DNA of 64,000 nt from Paraburkholderia lacunae (GTDB lineage: Bacteria > Pseudomonadota > Gammaproteobacteria > Burkholderiales > Burkholderiaceae): assembly GCF_003353175.1 (NCBI RefSeq), contig NZ_QHKS01000005.1:301186-365185 (forward strand). Direction: 5' to 3'. Under the pieces are notes generated by a model. The model was not told the origin of the DNA and did not search any database. It saw only the letters and a list, made by a program, of their open reading frames with translations. This document shows, in pieces, positions 47,331 to 56,240 of this stretch. The position numbers were made by a program, and so were the translations under genes. Numbering within the stretch: the stretch's first letter is position 1; each line of letters starts with the position of its first letter.

Positions 47331-47684
47331 CAAAAGAAAGCGGCTAGAACCGCTAATTCTTAAGCGGGCACCACGGTCAACCACCGGTAGTGGAAACCTG
47401 CCGGACCACACCGTGGTGCATGAGTGCCTGTGACAAGGCAGTCATCCACCCCTTCTCGCGCTGCGCGCTCGCCGGCAAGGTCCATCCCAAACCGACCACT
47501 TCGTTCACGCATGGCGGGCGGTTTTTTGAAGTACCGTTCCGGCGAGCACGCAGTGCGAGGCGGGAAGTATGACTGCCTTGTCACCAAGGCAAACGGCGCG
47601 ATGCCACAGATCAGGTGGCCTCCACTCCGCGTTGATGACCGAGGTGCCCGCTTAGTACTTTCGTAGTGAGCCCGCTTTCTTTTG

Positions 47685-47718
47685 CCTACTTTTCTTTGCG
47701 GCGGCAAAGAAAAGTAGG
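47685..47718. repeat. Perfect palindrome, right copy
   Basis: CCTACTTTTCTTTGC, a 4-base loop, GCAAAGAAAAGTAGG, followed by TGCCCCCCCGCACAGGGGG, which forms a second small stem (CCCC...GGGG). Inverted relative to the flanks of the left copy. Confidence 0.9.
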
Positions 47719-47762
47719 TGCCCCCCCGCACAGGGGGAAAGCTAATAGACCACAAAGAAATC

Positions 47763-48010
47763 AAGGAAAGGCCAACGCCGTAGGCAGCCAGCCAGGGGCA
47801 ACGCTAATAAACCAATAACACAACAAGGAAAGGCCAACGCCGTAGGCAGCCAGCCAGGGACAACGCTAATAAACCAATAACACAGCAAGGAAAGGCCAAC
47901 GCCGTAGGCAAACAGCCAAGGACACCGCTAATAAACCAATAACACAACAAGGAAAGGCCAACGCTGTAGGCAAACAACCAAGGCGCACCGCTAATAATCC
48001 AATAACAAAA
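47763..48010. repeat. 62-base tandem repeat, four copies
   Basis: Units start with AAGGAAAGGCCAACGC at 47763, 47825, 47887 and 47949, an exact 62-base period with few mismatches; a degenerate fifth unit follows. Each contains CTAATAAACCAATAACA. No unique spacers are present, so this is not a CRISPR array. Confidence 0.95.
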
Positions 48011-48098
48011 AGAAAGACCACGACCGCAGGCACACCAGCAAAAAACCCCCCACGGCCGTAGCCATCAAGACATATCGCCTGACAAGGCAAAAAAAACC

Positions 48099-49388
48099 TT
48101 AAACAGCGACTGCTGCGGTCTCCTTAACCACATCTTCAAGAATGCCAACAGCCTCCTCGAACACAGCATCCTGAATAGTGAGCGGGAACAGAAACCGAAC
48201 GACGTTCGAATAAACCCCGCAAACCAGCAACAGCAACCCGCGCTCGAGCGCACGAGCCTGAACCCGCTTGGTAAACTCCGCGTCCGGCTCGGACGACCCA
48301 GCCTTGCAGAACTCAACAGCGACCATCGCCCCAGGCCCGCGCACATCGGCAATCTGCGGAACCTCGCCCTGAAGCGCGTTCAGCTTCGCTTTAATGCGGT
48401 CCCCCAACACGGTAGCCCGCTCGCAGAGCTTCCCTTCATCGATGATGTCGAGCACGGCATGCGCAGAAGCCACCGCCAGCGGGTTACCCGCGTAAGTTCC
48501 ACCAAGGCCGCCAGGCGCCGCGGCGTCCATCACATCCGCACGGCCCACCACACCCGACAACGGCATGCCGCCTGCCAGGCTCTTGGCCATCGTCATCAGA
48601 TCAGGCACCACGTCATAGTGATGCATCGCAAACAGCTTGCCAGTACGGGCAAAACCCGTCTGCACTTCGTCAGCAATCAGCAAAATCCCGTGCTCGTTGC
48701 ACAGCTTGCGCAATGCGCGCACGAACTCGGCCGGCGCCGGATAAAAACCGCCTTCGCCCTGAACCGGTTCAAAAATGATCGCCGCAACACGCTTCGGATC
48801 AATGTCGGCCTTGAACAGAAACTCGATCGCCTTCAGCGAATCAGCCGTCGTCACGCCGTGCAGCGGATTCGGAAACGGCGCATGGAACACGTCCGAAGGG
48901 AACGGTCCAAAGCCGAGCTTGTACGGCGCGACCTTGCCGGTCAGCGCCATGCCCATCAGCGTGCGGCCGTGGAAACCGCCGGTAAAGGCAATCACGCCCG
49001 GACGGCCCGTCGCGGCGCGGGCAATCTTGATCGCGTTTTCAACGGCTTCGGCGCCGGTCGTGAAGAATGCGGTCTTCTTCGGATAGTCGCCCGGCGCGCG
49101 TTGATTGATCTTCTCAGCCAGTTCGACATACGACGCGTACGGCACGATCTGATACGCGGTATGCGTGAAATGATCCAGCTGGTCCCGGATCGCCGCCACG
49201 ATCTTCGGATGACGGTGTCCCGTGTTGCACACCGCGATGCCCGCTGCGAAGTCGATGAAACGGCGCCCCTCGACGTCCCACAACTCGGCGTTCTCGGCAC
49301 GCGCAGCATAGAAATCGCACATCACGCCCACGCCGCGCGGCGTGGCAGCATCCTTGCGGCTTTTCAATTCAGCATTCGTCACAGTCAT
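48099..49388 (-). CDS. gabT: 4-aminobutyrate--2-oxoglutarate transaminase
   Basis: 429 residues, class III aminotransferase. LLIADEVQTGFARTGKLFAM carries the PLP-contacting Asp; MTMAKSLAGGMPLS carries the Schiff-base Lys; FFTTGAEAVENAIKIARA is the cofactor phosphate loop. It converts GABA and 2-oxoglutarate to succinate semialdehyde and glutamate. It is divergent from the MocR-type regulator at 49505 across a 116-base gap with an inverted repeat, so it is probably activated by that regulator. gabD downstream completes the pathway. Confidence 0.95.
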   Translation of the reverse strand: MTVTNAELKSRKDAATPRGVGVMCDFYAARAENAELWDVEGRRFIDFAAGIAVCNTGHRHPKIVAAIRDQLDHFTHTAYQIVPYASYVELAEKINQRAPGDYPKKTAFFTTGAEAVENAIKIARAATGRPGVIAFTGGFHGRTLMGMALTGKVAPYKLGFGPFPSDVFHAPFPNPLHGVTTADSLKAIEFLFKADIDPKRVAAIIFEPVQGEGGFYPAPAEFVRALRKLCNEHGILLIADEVQTGFARTGKLFAMHHYDVVPDLMTMAKSLAGGMPLSGVVGRADVMDAAAPGGLGGTYAGNPLAVASAHAVLDIIDEGKLCERATVLGDRIKAKLNALQGEVPQIADVRGPGAMVAVEFCKAGSSEPDAEFTKRVQARALERGLLLLVCGVYSNVVRFLFPLTIQDAVFEEAVGILEDVVKETAAVAV

Positions 49389-49457
49389 CTCCTTCGCTCC
49401 TCGGTTGTGCGGGCGCCGCGCCCACAGCGCAGCACATGCAGCGACTATAATGAGATT

Positions 49458-49478
49458 TGGCTCTTAACTTCAGAGCCA
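49458..49478. promoter_or_regulatory. Inverted repeat in the gabT-regulator promoter region
   Basis: TGGCTCT-TAACTTC-AGAGCCA, with a further half-site AGGAGCC at 49494-49500 next to the regulator start. It lies between the divergent start codons. Likely binding site of the MocR/GabR-type regulator. Confidence 0.6.
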
Positions 49479-49504
49479 TTTCAATAAAAATGTAGGAGCC
49501 AATC

Positions 49505-51016
49505 ATGCGCGCGAGCGTTTTGTCCGACTGGCTGGCGCAGCGCCTCGATCGTGGCAACGGGCAGCCGATCTATCGTCAGCTGCATCGGCTGTTGCAGCAG
49601 GCGATCCTGTCGCGCGAATTGCCGGCAGGCACCAAGGTGCCTTCGTCGCGTTTGCTGGCTCAGGAATTGGGCATCGGGCGCAATACCGTCACTCAAGTGT
49701 ATGAGCAGTTGGTGCTCGAAGGCTATGTGAGTTCGGCCACCGGCCGCGGCACCTTCGTCGCCGATAGCGCGCCGGATGAAATCGTCGGCGCGCCGGACGC
49801 GGAGGGGCCCGCGGCGAAGCCCGAGCCGCTGCCGCTGCCGTTGCAGGCCAAGCGCGCGCTGTCCACGCGCGGCGCGCGGCTGATTGCCGGCGCGGGCGTG
49901 TCCAAGCGCCAATGGGGCGCGTTCATGCCGGGCGTGCCGGACGTCACGAAGTTTCCGGCCCGCGTGTGGAGCCGCCTGCATAACAAGTACTGGCGCCGGC
50001 TGCGCCCGGATCTGCTGACGTACGCGCCGGGCGGCGGTCTGGCGTTGCTGCGGCACGCGCTGGCGGACTATCTGCGGACTTCGCGCTCGGTGCGTTGCAC
50101 GCCCGAGCAGATCATCATCACGACCGGGATCCACCAGTCCGTCGATCTGGCGGTGCGCCTGCTGTCCGATCCGGGTGACGTGATCTGGACCGAAGACCCT
50201 TGTTATTGGGGCGTGCGCAGCGTGCTGCACGTGTCCGGCCTGCAATCGCGGCCGATCGCCGTCGACGAAGAGGGCATCAATCCGTCAGCCGACGACCTCG
50301 CGCAGCCGCCGAAGCTGATGCTCGTCACGCCGTCGCATCAATATCCGCTCGGCATGGTGATGAGCCTCGCGCGGCGCCGCATGCTGCTCGAATATGCGCG
50401 GCAGAACCAATGCTGGATCATCGAGGACGACTACGACAGCGAATACCGCTACGGCAGCCGGCCGCTGGCGTCGCTGCAAGGTCTCGACACATCGGGGCAG
50501 GTGATTTACGTCGGCAGCTTCGGCAAGACGCTCTTTCCGGGTTTGCGCATCGGCTACCTGGTCGTGCCCGAGGCGCTGGCGGAGAGCTTCGCGACCGCGA
50601 GCGCAGAGCTGTATCGAGAGGGGCAGTTGCTGCAGCAGGCGATGCTCGCGGAGTTCATCGCGGAAGGGCATTTCACTTCGCACATCCGCAAGATGCGCAC
50701 GCTGTACGGTCAGCGCCGCCAGACTCTGCTCGATGCGGCCGCGCAGCGTTATGGCGATGCGTTGCCGGCGGTGGGCGGCGATGCCGGTTTGCATCTGGTG
50801 ATGCAGTTGCCCGAAGGCACCGACGACCGCGCGGTGGCCGCTGCGGCGCTGGCGCGCAATATCGTCGTGCGGCCCTTGTCGGGGTATTACGCGCAACCGT
50901 CGCTGGCGCCGTCGGGCTTGCTGATCGGTTACGCGTGTGTGCCGGACGAGGAGATCGCGCCGGCCTTCAACACGCTCGCCGATGCGATCGACGCGACGCT
51001 CCCGCAATTCGCGTGA
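49505..51016 (+). CDS. MocR/GabR-type PLP-dependent regulator
   Basis: 503 residues. An N-terminal GntR winged helix (QPIYRQLHRLLQQAILSREL, then SRLLAQELGIGRNTV) is joined by a linker to an aminotransferase-like domain with VIYVGSFGKTLFPGLRIGYL, whose Lys binds PLP. This is the GabR/PdxR architecture: GABA and PLP bound together activate gabT. The divergent gabT supports the gabR assignment. A second copy of the inverted-repeat half-site overlaps its ribosome binding region (TAGGAGCC), which would allow autorepression. Confidence 0.9.
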   Translation: MRASVLSDWLAQRLDRGNGQPIYRQLHRLLQQAILSRELPAGTKVPSSRLLAQELGIGRNTVTQVYEQLVLEGYVSSATGRGTFVADSAPDEIVGAPDAEGPAAKPEPLPLPLQAKRALSTRGARLIAGAGVSKRQWGAFMPGVPDVTKFPARVWSRLHNKYWRRLRPDLLTYAPGGGLALLRHALADYLRTSRSVRCTPEQIIITTGIHQSVDLAVRLLSDPGDVIWTEDPCYWGVRSVLHVSGLQSRPIAVDEEGINPSADDLAQPPKLMLVTPSHQYPLGMVMSLARRRMLLEYARQNQCWIIEDDYDSEYRYGSRPLASLQGLDTSGQVIYVGSFGKTLFPGLRIGYLVVPEALAESFATASAELYREGQLLQQAMLAEFIAEGHFTSHIRKMRTLYGQRRQTLLDAAAQRYGDALPAVGGDAGLHLVMQLPEGTDDRAVAAAALARNIVVRPLSGYYAQPSLAPSGLLIGYACVPDEEIAPAFNTLADAIDATLPQFA

Positions 51017-51086
51017 GGCTCGGCACATGACATGAGCGTGCGCGCACACGCTTCACGGCGCCTAATCCGGATCAGGACGGCGCCCG

Positions 51087-51205
51087 ACGTGGTCCGCGCG
51101 CGGGCAACGCTGCGCCGGGTTCAGGTGACGCGCGCCGGCAACGATGCTCCGCGTTCAGGTCACGCGCGCGGACAACGACGCGCCGGGTTCAGGTCACGCG
51201 CTCGC
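51087..51205. repeat. 34-base tandem repeat overlapping the 3' end of phnE
   Basis: Units beginning TCAGGTSACGCGC lie at 51121, 51155 and 51189, an exact 34-base period, with a degenerate unit before them at about 51087. The last unit is the coding end of phnE, whose stop codon is at 51189. The array probably arose by slippage or duplication of the gene end. Confidence 0.8.
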
Positions 51206-52031
51206 GCAGCCACGCGGACGCCAGATCGATCGCCGTCACGACCACGATCACCATGATCATCACCGCGGCGGTCTGCGCATAGTTGAACGAGCGGATCGCC
51301 TCGTACAGCACCACGCCGATGCCGCCCGCGCCGACCATGCCGACCACCATCGCCGAGCGCACGTTCGATTCGAAGCGATACAACGCGTACGAAATCCACA
51401 ACGGCAGCACTTGCGGCAGCACGCCGTAGATGATTTCGTCGAGACTGGTCGCGCCGGTGGCGCGCACGCCTTCGGCCGGACGCGGATCGATCGCCTCGAC
51501 CGCTTCGGCAAACAGTTTGGCGAGCACGCCGGTGGTGTGCACCCACAAGGCCAGCACGCCGGCGAACGGACCGAGTCCGACCGCGACGATGAACAGCATC
51601 GCAAAGACCATTTCGTTGATCGCGCGGCAGGCGTCCATCACGCGGCGCATCGGCTGCACGATCCACATCGGCGCCATGTTGTGTGCGGACATCAACCCGC
51701 ACGGCACCGCGCACACTATCGAGAGCGCCGTGCCCCACACCGCCACCGAGAGCGTCACATACATCTCATTCAGATAGTTGCGCCATTCGGTGAAGTCGGG
51801 CGGGAAAAAGTCCTTGGCGAACTGGCCCATGTTGCCGGAGTCGCTGAGCAGATCGAGCGGGCGCATGTCGGCGCCGTGCCATGCCCCGCCCAACACGGCG
51901 AGCACCGCGATCCAGCCGAGCAGCGACAGCCAGCTGCGCTTGCCCGGGACCGGCGCGGCCTGTCGTGCCGCCTGCGCGGCGAGCGCCTCGCTCGCGCGCG
52001 CAGGCGACGCGATCAGATCCACCGTGTTCAT
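51189..52031 (-). CDS. phnE: Phosphonate-type ABC transporter permease
   Basis: 280 residues with about five hydrophobic segments. The permease motif [20 protein letters not shown] with the EAA-like loop, and [20 protein letters not shown] near the end, match PhnE. The start overlaps the phnD stop as ATGA (52028-52031), so translation is coupled. It forms the membrane channel of the PhnCDE importer for phosphonates or related phosphorus compounds. Confidence 0.9.
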   Translation of the reverse strand: MNTVDLIASPARASEALAAQAARQAAPVPGKRSWLSLLGWIAVLAVLGGAWHGADMRPLDLLSDSGNMGQFAKDFFPPDFTEWRNYLNEMYVTLSVAVWGTALSIVCAVPCGLMSAHNMAPMWIVQPMRRVMDACRAINEMVFAMLFIVAVGLGPFAGVLALWVHTTGVLAKLFAEAVEAIDPRPAEGVRATGATSLDEIIYGVLPQVLPLWISYALYRFESNVRSAMVVGMVGAGGIGVVLYEAIRSFNYAQTAAVMIMVIVVVTAIDLASAWLRERVT

Positions 52032-53005
52032 GGCTTCGCTGCGGACACGTTGAGCGCGCTCAGCTTCGCATCGAGCGCGGCCAGCTGGGTCTTGCGATCG
52101 TCCGCGGAAAGATGCGTGTCGCTTTCGATCTTCTGCTTCTGCTGGAACAGCGCGACCTGGCGGATCGGCAGCAACTGCGCATCCGACGAAGCCGCGAAGC
52201 CGCTATAGCCGGTGATCGCCGCCATCACCGCCTTTTCATGCGGATCGGTCTTCGCGTAGTTCAGGAAGAAGTTGCTGATCTTGTCCTTGGTGGCTTGCGG
52301 CAGATCCTTGCGCCACACCAGCGGGTCCGACGGAATCAGCGGCGATGTCCACAGCACGCGCACTTGTGCGAACTTCTCCGGATGCTCCTTCTTGAGCGTG
52401 TCGAGCATCTCGGTGTTGTTGGTCGCAATGTCGATCTTGTTGTTCACCACGGCCAGCAGGTTCGCCTCGTGGCTCGACGGCAACACGGTCCTGAACGAGG
52501 TGTTGACGGGCGTGTTGTGTTTGGCAAACAGGTAGTAGCCCGGAATCAGCGTGCCCGACGTGGAGTTCGGGTCGCCGAAGCCGAGCGTGACGTCCCTCGT
52601 ATTCCTGAAGACGTCGTCGAGCGTCTTGAAGCGGCTGTTCACGTTGGTGATCAGCACCGAGTAGTAGCCGGCGTCGCCGTTCGCGTACTGGACCTTCGCG
52701 AATACTTCGCCTTGCGAACGGTCCACCGCTTCAATCGCGGAGGCATTGCCGAAATAGCCGACCTGCACCTTGTTAAAGCGCATGCCTTCGATGATCCCGG
52801 CGTAGTCGGTTGCGAAGAACGCTTTGACGTTCAGGCCGGTCTGTTTGTTCATGTCGTCGATCAGCGGTTCCCAGCGCTGTTTCAGCACGGCAGACGAATC
52901 GGTCGAGATGATGCCGAGATTGATGTCCTCGGCTTGTGCGGTGGCGACGCAGGCGAACGCGGCGGCGCCGACAGTCAGTGTGATCAATGAACGCAGGAAT
53001 TTCAT
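52028..53005 (-). CDS. phnD: Phosphonate-type ABC transporter substrate-binding protein
   Basis: 325 residues with signal peptide [20 protein letters not shown] and cleavage after [43 protein letters not shown] and [17 protein letters not shown] are PhnD-type blocks that line the ligand pocket. The start at 53005 was chosen for the signal peptide; the longer frame to 53104 overlaps phnC. It delivers the ligand to PhnE. The exact ligand (phosphonate, phosphite or phosphate ester) cannot be told from the sequence. Confidence 0.92.
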   Translation of the reverse strand: MKFLRSLITLTVGAAAFACVATAQAEDINLGIISTDSSAVLKQRWEPLIDDMNKQTGLNVKAFFATDYAGIIEGMRFNKVQVGYFGNASAIEAVDRSQGEVFAKVQYANGDAGYYSVLITNVNSRFKTLDDVFRNTRDVTLGFGDPNSTSGTLIPGYYLFAKHNTPVNTSFRTVLPSSHEANLLAVVNNKIDIATNNTEMLDTLKKEHPEKFAQVRVLWTSPLIPSDPLVWRKDLPQATKDKISNFFLNYAKTDPHEKAVMAAITGYSGFAASSDAQLLPIRQVALFQQKQKIESDTHLSADDRKTQLAALDAKLSALNVSAAKP

Positions 53006-53045
53006 CGGTTGAATCCGGTTGGGTGGACAGAGTCGGCAAGCGCGC

Positions 53046-53951
53046 TCAACTCGAGTGCGCTGGATTGAGGGCGAACGCATAGCGCGCCGAGGCGGGTGTC
53101 GCATCTGGCGTCGCTGCGTCCGGCGTTGCCGCGCTGCTTTCAGCGCTATTGGCGCTATTGGCCGTATCGTCGAGCAGTTCGCGGGCGTCGTCGCCGTACA
53201 GTTTCTTGAGCAGGGCAGGGGTCAAGGCGGCGGACGGGCCGTCGTAGACGATCTTGCCGCGTCGCAACGCGACGGTGCGCGGGCAATACTGCATGGCGAT
53301 GTCGACCTGATGCAGCGACACCAGCACTGTTAGTTGATGCTCGACGTTCAGCGTGCGCAGCATGTCCATGACGCGGCGCGACGATTCGGGATCGAGCGAG
53401 GCGATCGGTTCGTCGGCCAGCACGATGCGCGCGCGTTGCACCAGTGCCCGCGCCAATGCGGCGCGCTGCTGTTGGCCGCCTGAAAGCGTGGCGGCGCGTT
53501 CGCGCGCATGTTCGGCGATACCGACTTCATCGAGCGCGGCCAACGACCGCGCCCGCTCGGCATTCGGAAAGCGCCCGAGCAGACGGCGCCACAACGGCAG
53601 GCGCGCCAGCGCGCCGATCAGCACGTTGCTTTCCACCGACAAGCGGTTCACCAGATTGAATTGCTGAAACACGAAGCCGATATCGCGGCGAATGCGCCGC
53701 ACTTCGCGCACGATGCGGCCGTTCTGCTGAATCGGCCGGCCGAGAATATCGATCCGCGACGGCTGCGCATCCGAGGCGGTGAAGCCCGCGATGTGCCGCA
53801 GCAGCGTCGACTTGCCGGAGCCCGACGCGCCGATCAGCGCGACCATTTCACCGGATTCGACGCGCAAGTCGATTTCGTCCAGCGCCTTGCGGCCGTTGCC
53901 GAACGTCTTGCTCAGCCGTTCGATACGAATTGCTTCCCGAATCGCGTCCAT
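53046..53951 (-). CDS. phnC: Phosphonate-type ABC transporter ATP-binding protein
   Basis: 301 residues. Walker [13 protein letters not shown] signature LSGGQQQR, Walker B VLADEP and a switch His in LVSLHQVD are present. [15 protein letters not shown] is typical of PhnC. The C-terminal about 45 residues form a low-complexity tail rich in Ala, Thr and Ser. The start at 53951 ([14 protein letters not shown]) is preferred over 53969 and 53999. First gene of the phnCDE operon. Confidence 0.92.
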   Translation of the reverse strand: MDAIREAIRIERLSKTFGNGRKALDEIDLRVESGEMVALIGASGSGKSTLLRHIAGFTASDAQPSRIDILGRPIQQNGRIVREVRRIRRDIGFVFQQFNLVNRLSVESNVLIGALARLPLWRRLLGRFPNAERARSLAALDEVGIAEHARERAATLSGGQQQRAALARALVQRARIVLADEPIASLDPESSRRVMDMLRTLNVEHQLTVLVSLHQVDIAMQYCPRTVALRRGKIVYDGPSAALTPALLKKLYGDDARELLDDTANSANSAESSAATPDAATPDATPASARYAFALNPAHSS

Positions 53952-54265
53952 AAGTAACCCTAGATGCATCCGGTCATTGCCGGAACGTGTGGGGCTCATT
54001 CTAGGAAGCGTCTGTGACGGTTGGGTGAAGGCATCGCAACGTCTAGACGACTATATCTTCTCGTGTCGCTGTTGCATGCTTTTGCGGCATGCTTTTGCGT
54101 CGCCATCAAGACAGATTCGAGTCATCTATTCGAACGATAGATGACACCCGTATGACACGATTGGCAAGAGATGGCCCTCGACATTCATGATCGCTGCTAG
54201 CCAGGCTATATTGCGTCATTCGCTGTGCCGTCCCCAATAACCTTGCAGTTCCATTCAGCGTCGTC
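53952..54265. promoter_or_regulatory. Divergent control region between phnC and the M14 peptidase gene
   Basis: It contains CGTCTAGACG (54040-54049), a perfect tandem 13-base repeat GCATGCTTTTGCG at 54074-54086 and 54087-54099, and an inverted repeat GTCATCTAT / ATAGATGAC with a 7-base spacer at 54121-54145. Such density of symmetrical sites suggests regulator binding; no regulator gene is adjacent. Confidence 0.6.
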
Positions 54266-55303
54266 ATGCAGCCTTTGAGCTTTCTTCCCGACAGTTTTGC
54301 GGAGTACGAAGATCTCAAGACGATCCTCGAACAGGGCCGCGCCACCTTCGAAATCCGCACAGTGTGCGAGACGACGGTGCGCGGCAGGCAATTCGCGGTG
54401 CACACGGCGAGCATGGGTTCGACCGATCCGCTTGCGCCGGCGATCGGGTTTTTCGGCGGCATTCACGGGCTCGAGCGGATCGGCTCGCAACTCGTGCTCG
54501 ACTACATGCGCGCGCTGCTGGCGCGGCTCGAATGGGACGAACTGCTGGTGCGGCAATTGCAGTCGGTTCGTCTGATCTTTATGCCGATCGTCAATCCGGG
54601 CGGTATGTGGGCGGCCACGCGTGCCAACCCCAATGGCGTCGATCTGATGCGCAACGCGCCGCAGAATGCCGACGCGCGCGTGCCGCTGCTCGCCGGCGGT
54701 CAGCGCCTGGGCGCATGGCTGCCCTGGTATCGCGGCCGGCAAGGCGCGCCGATGGAGCCGGAAGCCACGGCGCTGTTACATGTGGTCGAAACCGAGCTGG
54801 CGGCGCGGCCGCTCAGTATCGCGCTCGACTGCCACTCGGGTTATGGCTGGAGCGACAGCATCTGGTTTCCGTATGCGCGAACCCGCAAGCTCATGGCGCA
54901 TCTGCCGGAAATGTACGTGCTGAAAACCATGTTCGAGCGCTCGCATCCGCATCACGGCTACACGTTCGAACCGCAGAGCCACCAGTATCTGTTGCACGGC
55001 GATCTGTGGGACTGCGCGTACGACCGAACGCCGCCCCCCAACGTATTTCTGCCGATGACGCTCGAACTCGGTTCGTGGGTGTGGATCAAGAAGAATCCGC
55101 GCCAGCTGTTTTCGCGTCAGGGCATGTTCAATCCCGTGAAGGCGCATCGCACCGCACGCGTGCTGCGGCGTCATGTGAATCTGCTCGATTTTCTGGCGCG
55201 CGCGGCGTTCTCGGCGCAACGTTGGCTGCCGCAGGGCAACCGCCGCGAACAACTGCTGCAAAGCGCAATCGCGCACTGGTACAAAGAAGCGGACAGCCTA
55301 TGA
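54266..55303 (+). CDS. M14 family zinc carboxypeptidase
   Basis: 345 residues without a signal peptide. Zinc ligands H67 and E70 are in GGIHGLERIG, H190 is in LDCHSGYG; NPGGMW and ANPNGVDLMRN line the substrate pocket. TLELGSWVW holds the probable catalytic Glu. The branch is that of DUF2817/M14-like cytoplasmic peptidases or amidases. Its stop overlaps the start of the next gene as ATGA, so the two products probably act together. Confidence 0.85.
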   Translation: MQPLSFLPDSFAEYEDLKTILEQGRATFEIRTVCETTVRGRQFAVHTASMGSTDPLAPAIGFFGGIHGLERIGSQLVLDYMRALLARLEWDELLVRQLQSVRLIFMPIVNPGGMWAATRANPNGVDLMRNAPQNADARVPLLAGGQRLGAWLPWYRGRQGAPMEPEATALLHVVETELAARPLSIALDCHSGYGWSDSIWFPYARTRKLMAHLPEMYVLKTMFERSHPHHGYTFEPQSHQYLLHGDLWDCAYDRTPPPNVFLPMTLELGSWVWIKKNPRQLFSRQGMFNPVKAHRTARVLRRHVNLLDFLARAAFSAQRWLPQGNRREQLLQSAIAHWYKEADSL

Positions 55304-56076
55304 GCACGTGGATCCTATTGCGCGGACTCACACGCGAAACACGGCACTGGGGCCGCTTACCCGGTTTCCTGCGTGAGGCGATCGGCACCGATTGCCTGCT
55401 GCTGCTCGATCTGCCCGGCAACGGCGAGTTCAACAACTTGCGCGCGCCGGCTGCGGTGGCGGATATGGTGGGCTTCGTGCGGATTGCTGCTTTGCAAAGC
55501 GGCGTGCCCGGTCCGTATCGCGTGCTCGCGATGTCGCTCGGCGGCATGGTGGCGACCGACTGGTCGCAACGGCATCCCGGCGAGATCGAGCGGCTCGTGC
55601 TGATCAATACCAGCATGCGGCCGTTCTGCCGCATGCACGAGCGGCTGCGTCTGTCCGCATGGCCCACGCTTTTCGAGGTGGCCGCGCACTGGCGCGATGC
55701 GCCGCGCGCCGAAGCGGGCATTCATCGATTGACGTGCAATGACGTTCAGACGCGGGCCGCCGATCTCGCCGCATGGAGCGAAATTCGTCAACACGCGCCG
55801 GTGAGCCGAGCCAACGCGTTGCGGCAGCTATGGGCGGCCGCGCGCTTTAGCGCCGGGCGGGAGAAGCCGCGTTGTCCGACGCTGATCCTGTCTTCACACG
55901 GCGACAAACTGGTGAATCCGGTATGTTCCGCCAGGCTCGCGGCGGCGTGGGGCGCTGTGCATCGCGAGCATCCGCAGGCCGGTCATGACCTGCCGCACGA
56001 CGACCCGGCGTGGACCAGCGAGCAGGTCCGCGCGTGGCTGGCGGAGCATCCGGGCACGCCGAACGAGGCGCTTTGA
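55300..56076 (+). CDS. Alpha/beta hydrolase
   Basis: 258 residues. The nucleophile elbow is MSLGGM, a variant of GxSxG with Met before Ser and Gly two after; the acid SSHGDKLV and the histidine AGHDLPHDD follow. LLRGLTRETRHWG forms the oxyanion strand. It is translationally coupled to the M14 peptidase by a 4-base overlap. Substrate unknown. Confidence 0.85.
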   Translation: MSTWILLRGLTRETRHWGRLPGFLREAIGTDCLLLLDLPGNGEFNNLRAPAAVADMVGFVRIAALQSGVPGPYRVLAMSLGGMVATDWSQRHPGEIERLVLINTSMRPFCRMHERLRLSAWPTLFEVAAHWRDAPRAEAGIHRLTCNDVQTRAADLAAWSEIRQHAPVSRANALRQLWAAARFSAGREKPRCPTLILSSHGDKLVNPVCSARLAAAWGAVHREHPQAGHDLPHDDPAWTSEQVRAWLAEHPGTPNEAL

Positions 56077-56240
56077 ACGGGCAGTGCATCCCATCAGGGG
56101 GCAACCCGTAGCGGGTAAAACCTATGTGCGGTCGCACATCGCTTTTCGGGCGGGCAGGTGCATAATTCCGGTGCAGACGATGCATGCGATTCAAGCGATA
56201 CACGCTATGGCCGGTATGGCCGGCCGTCGGGGAGTTCATC

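Larger units (their letters stand above)
47024..48098. repeat. Repeat-filled region between gabT and gabD
   Basis: About 1.1 kb without a gene. A large imperfect inverted repeat has arms at about 47190-47370 and 47680-47790. Each arm contains a perfect 15-base palindrome pair CCTACTTTTCTTTGC / GCAAAGAAAAGTAGG. The right arm runs into a 62-base tandem array (47763-48010), and shorter inverted copies of the same unit (GCCTACGGCGTTGGCC) occur at 47090-47260. Short frames across this DNA are repeat artefacts. Confidence 0.85.

Noticed and set aside
47041..47760. Short frames on both strands in the gab intergenic region
   Set aside because: They follow the inverted and tandem repeats and have no ribosome binding sites.
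47763..48010. Possible CRISPR array
   Set aside because: The 62-base units are contiguous near-identical repeats without unique spacers, and no cas gene is present.
51144..52208. A 354-codon frame antisense to phnE and the end of phnD
   Set aside because: His- and Arg-rich shadow frame of two clear transporter genes.
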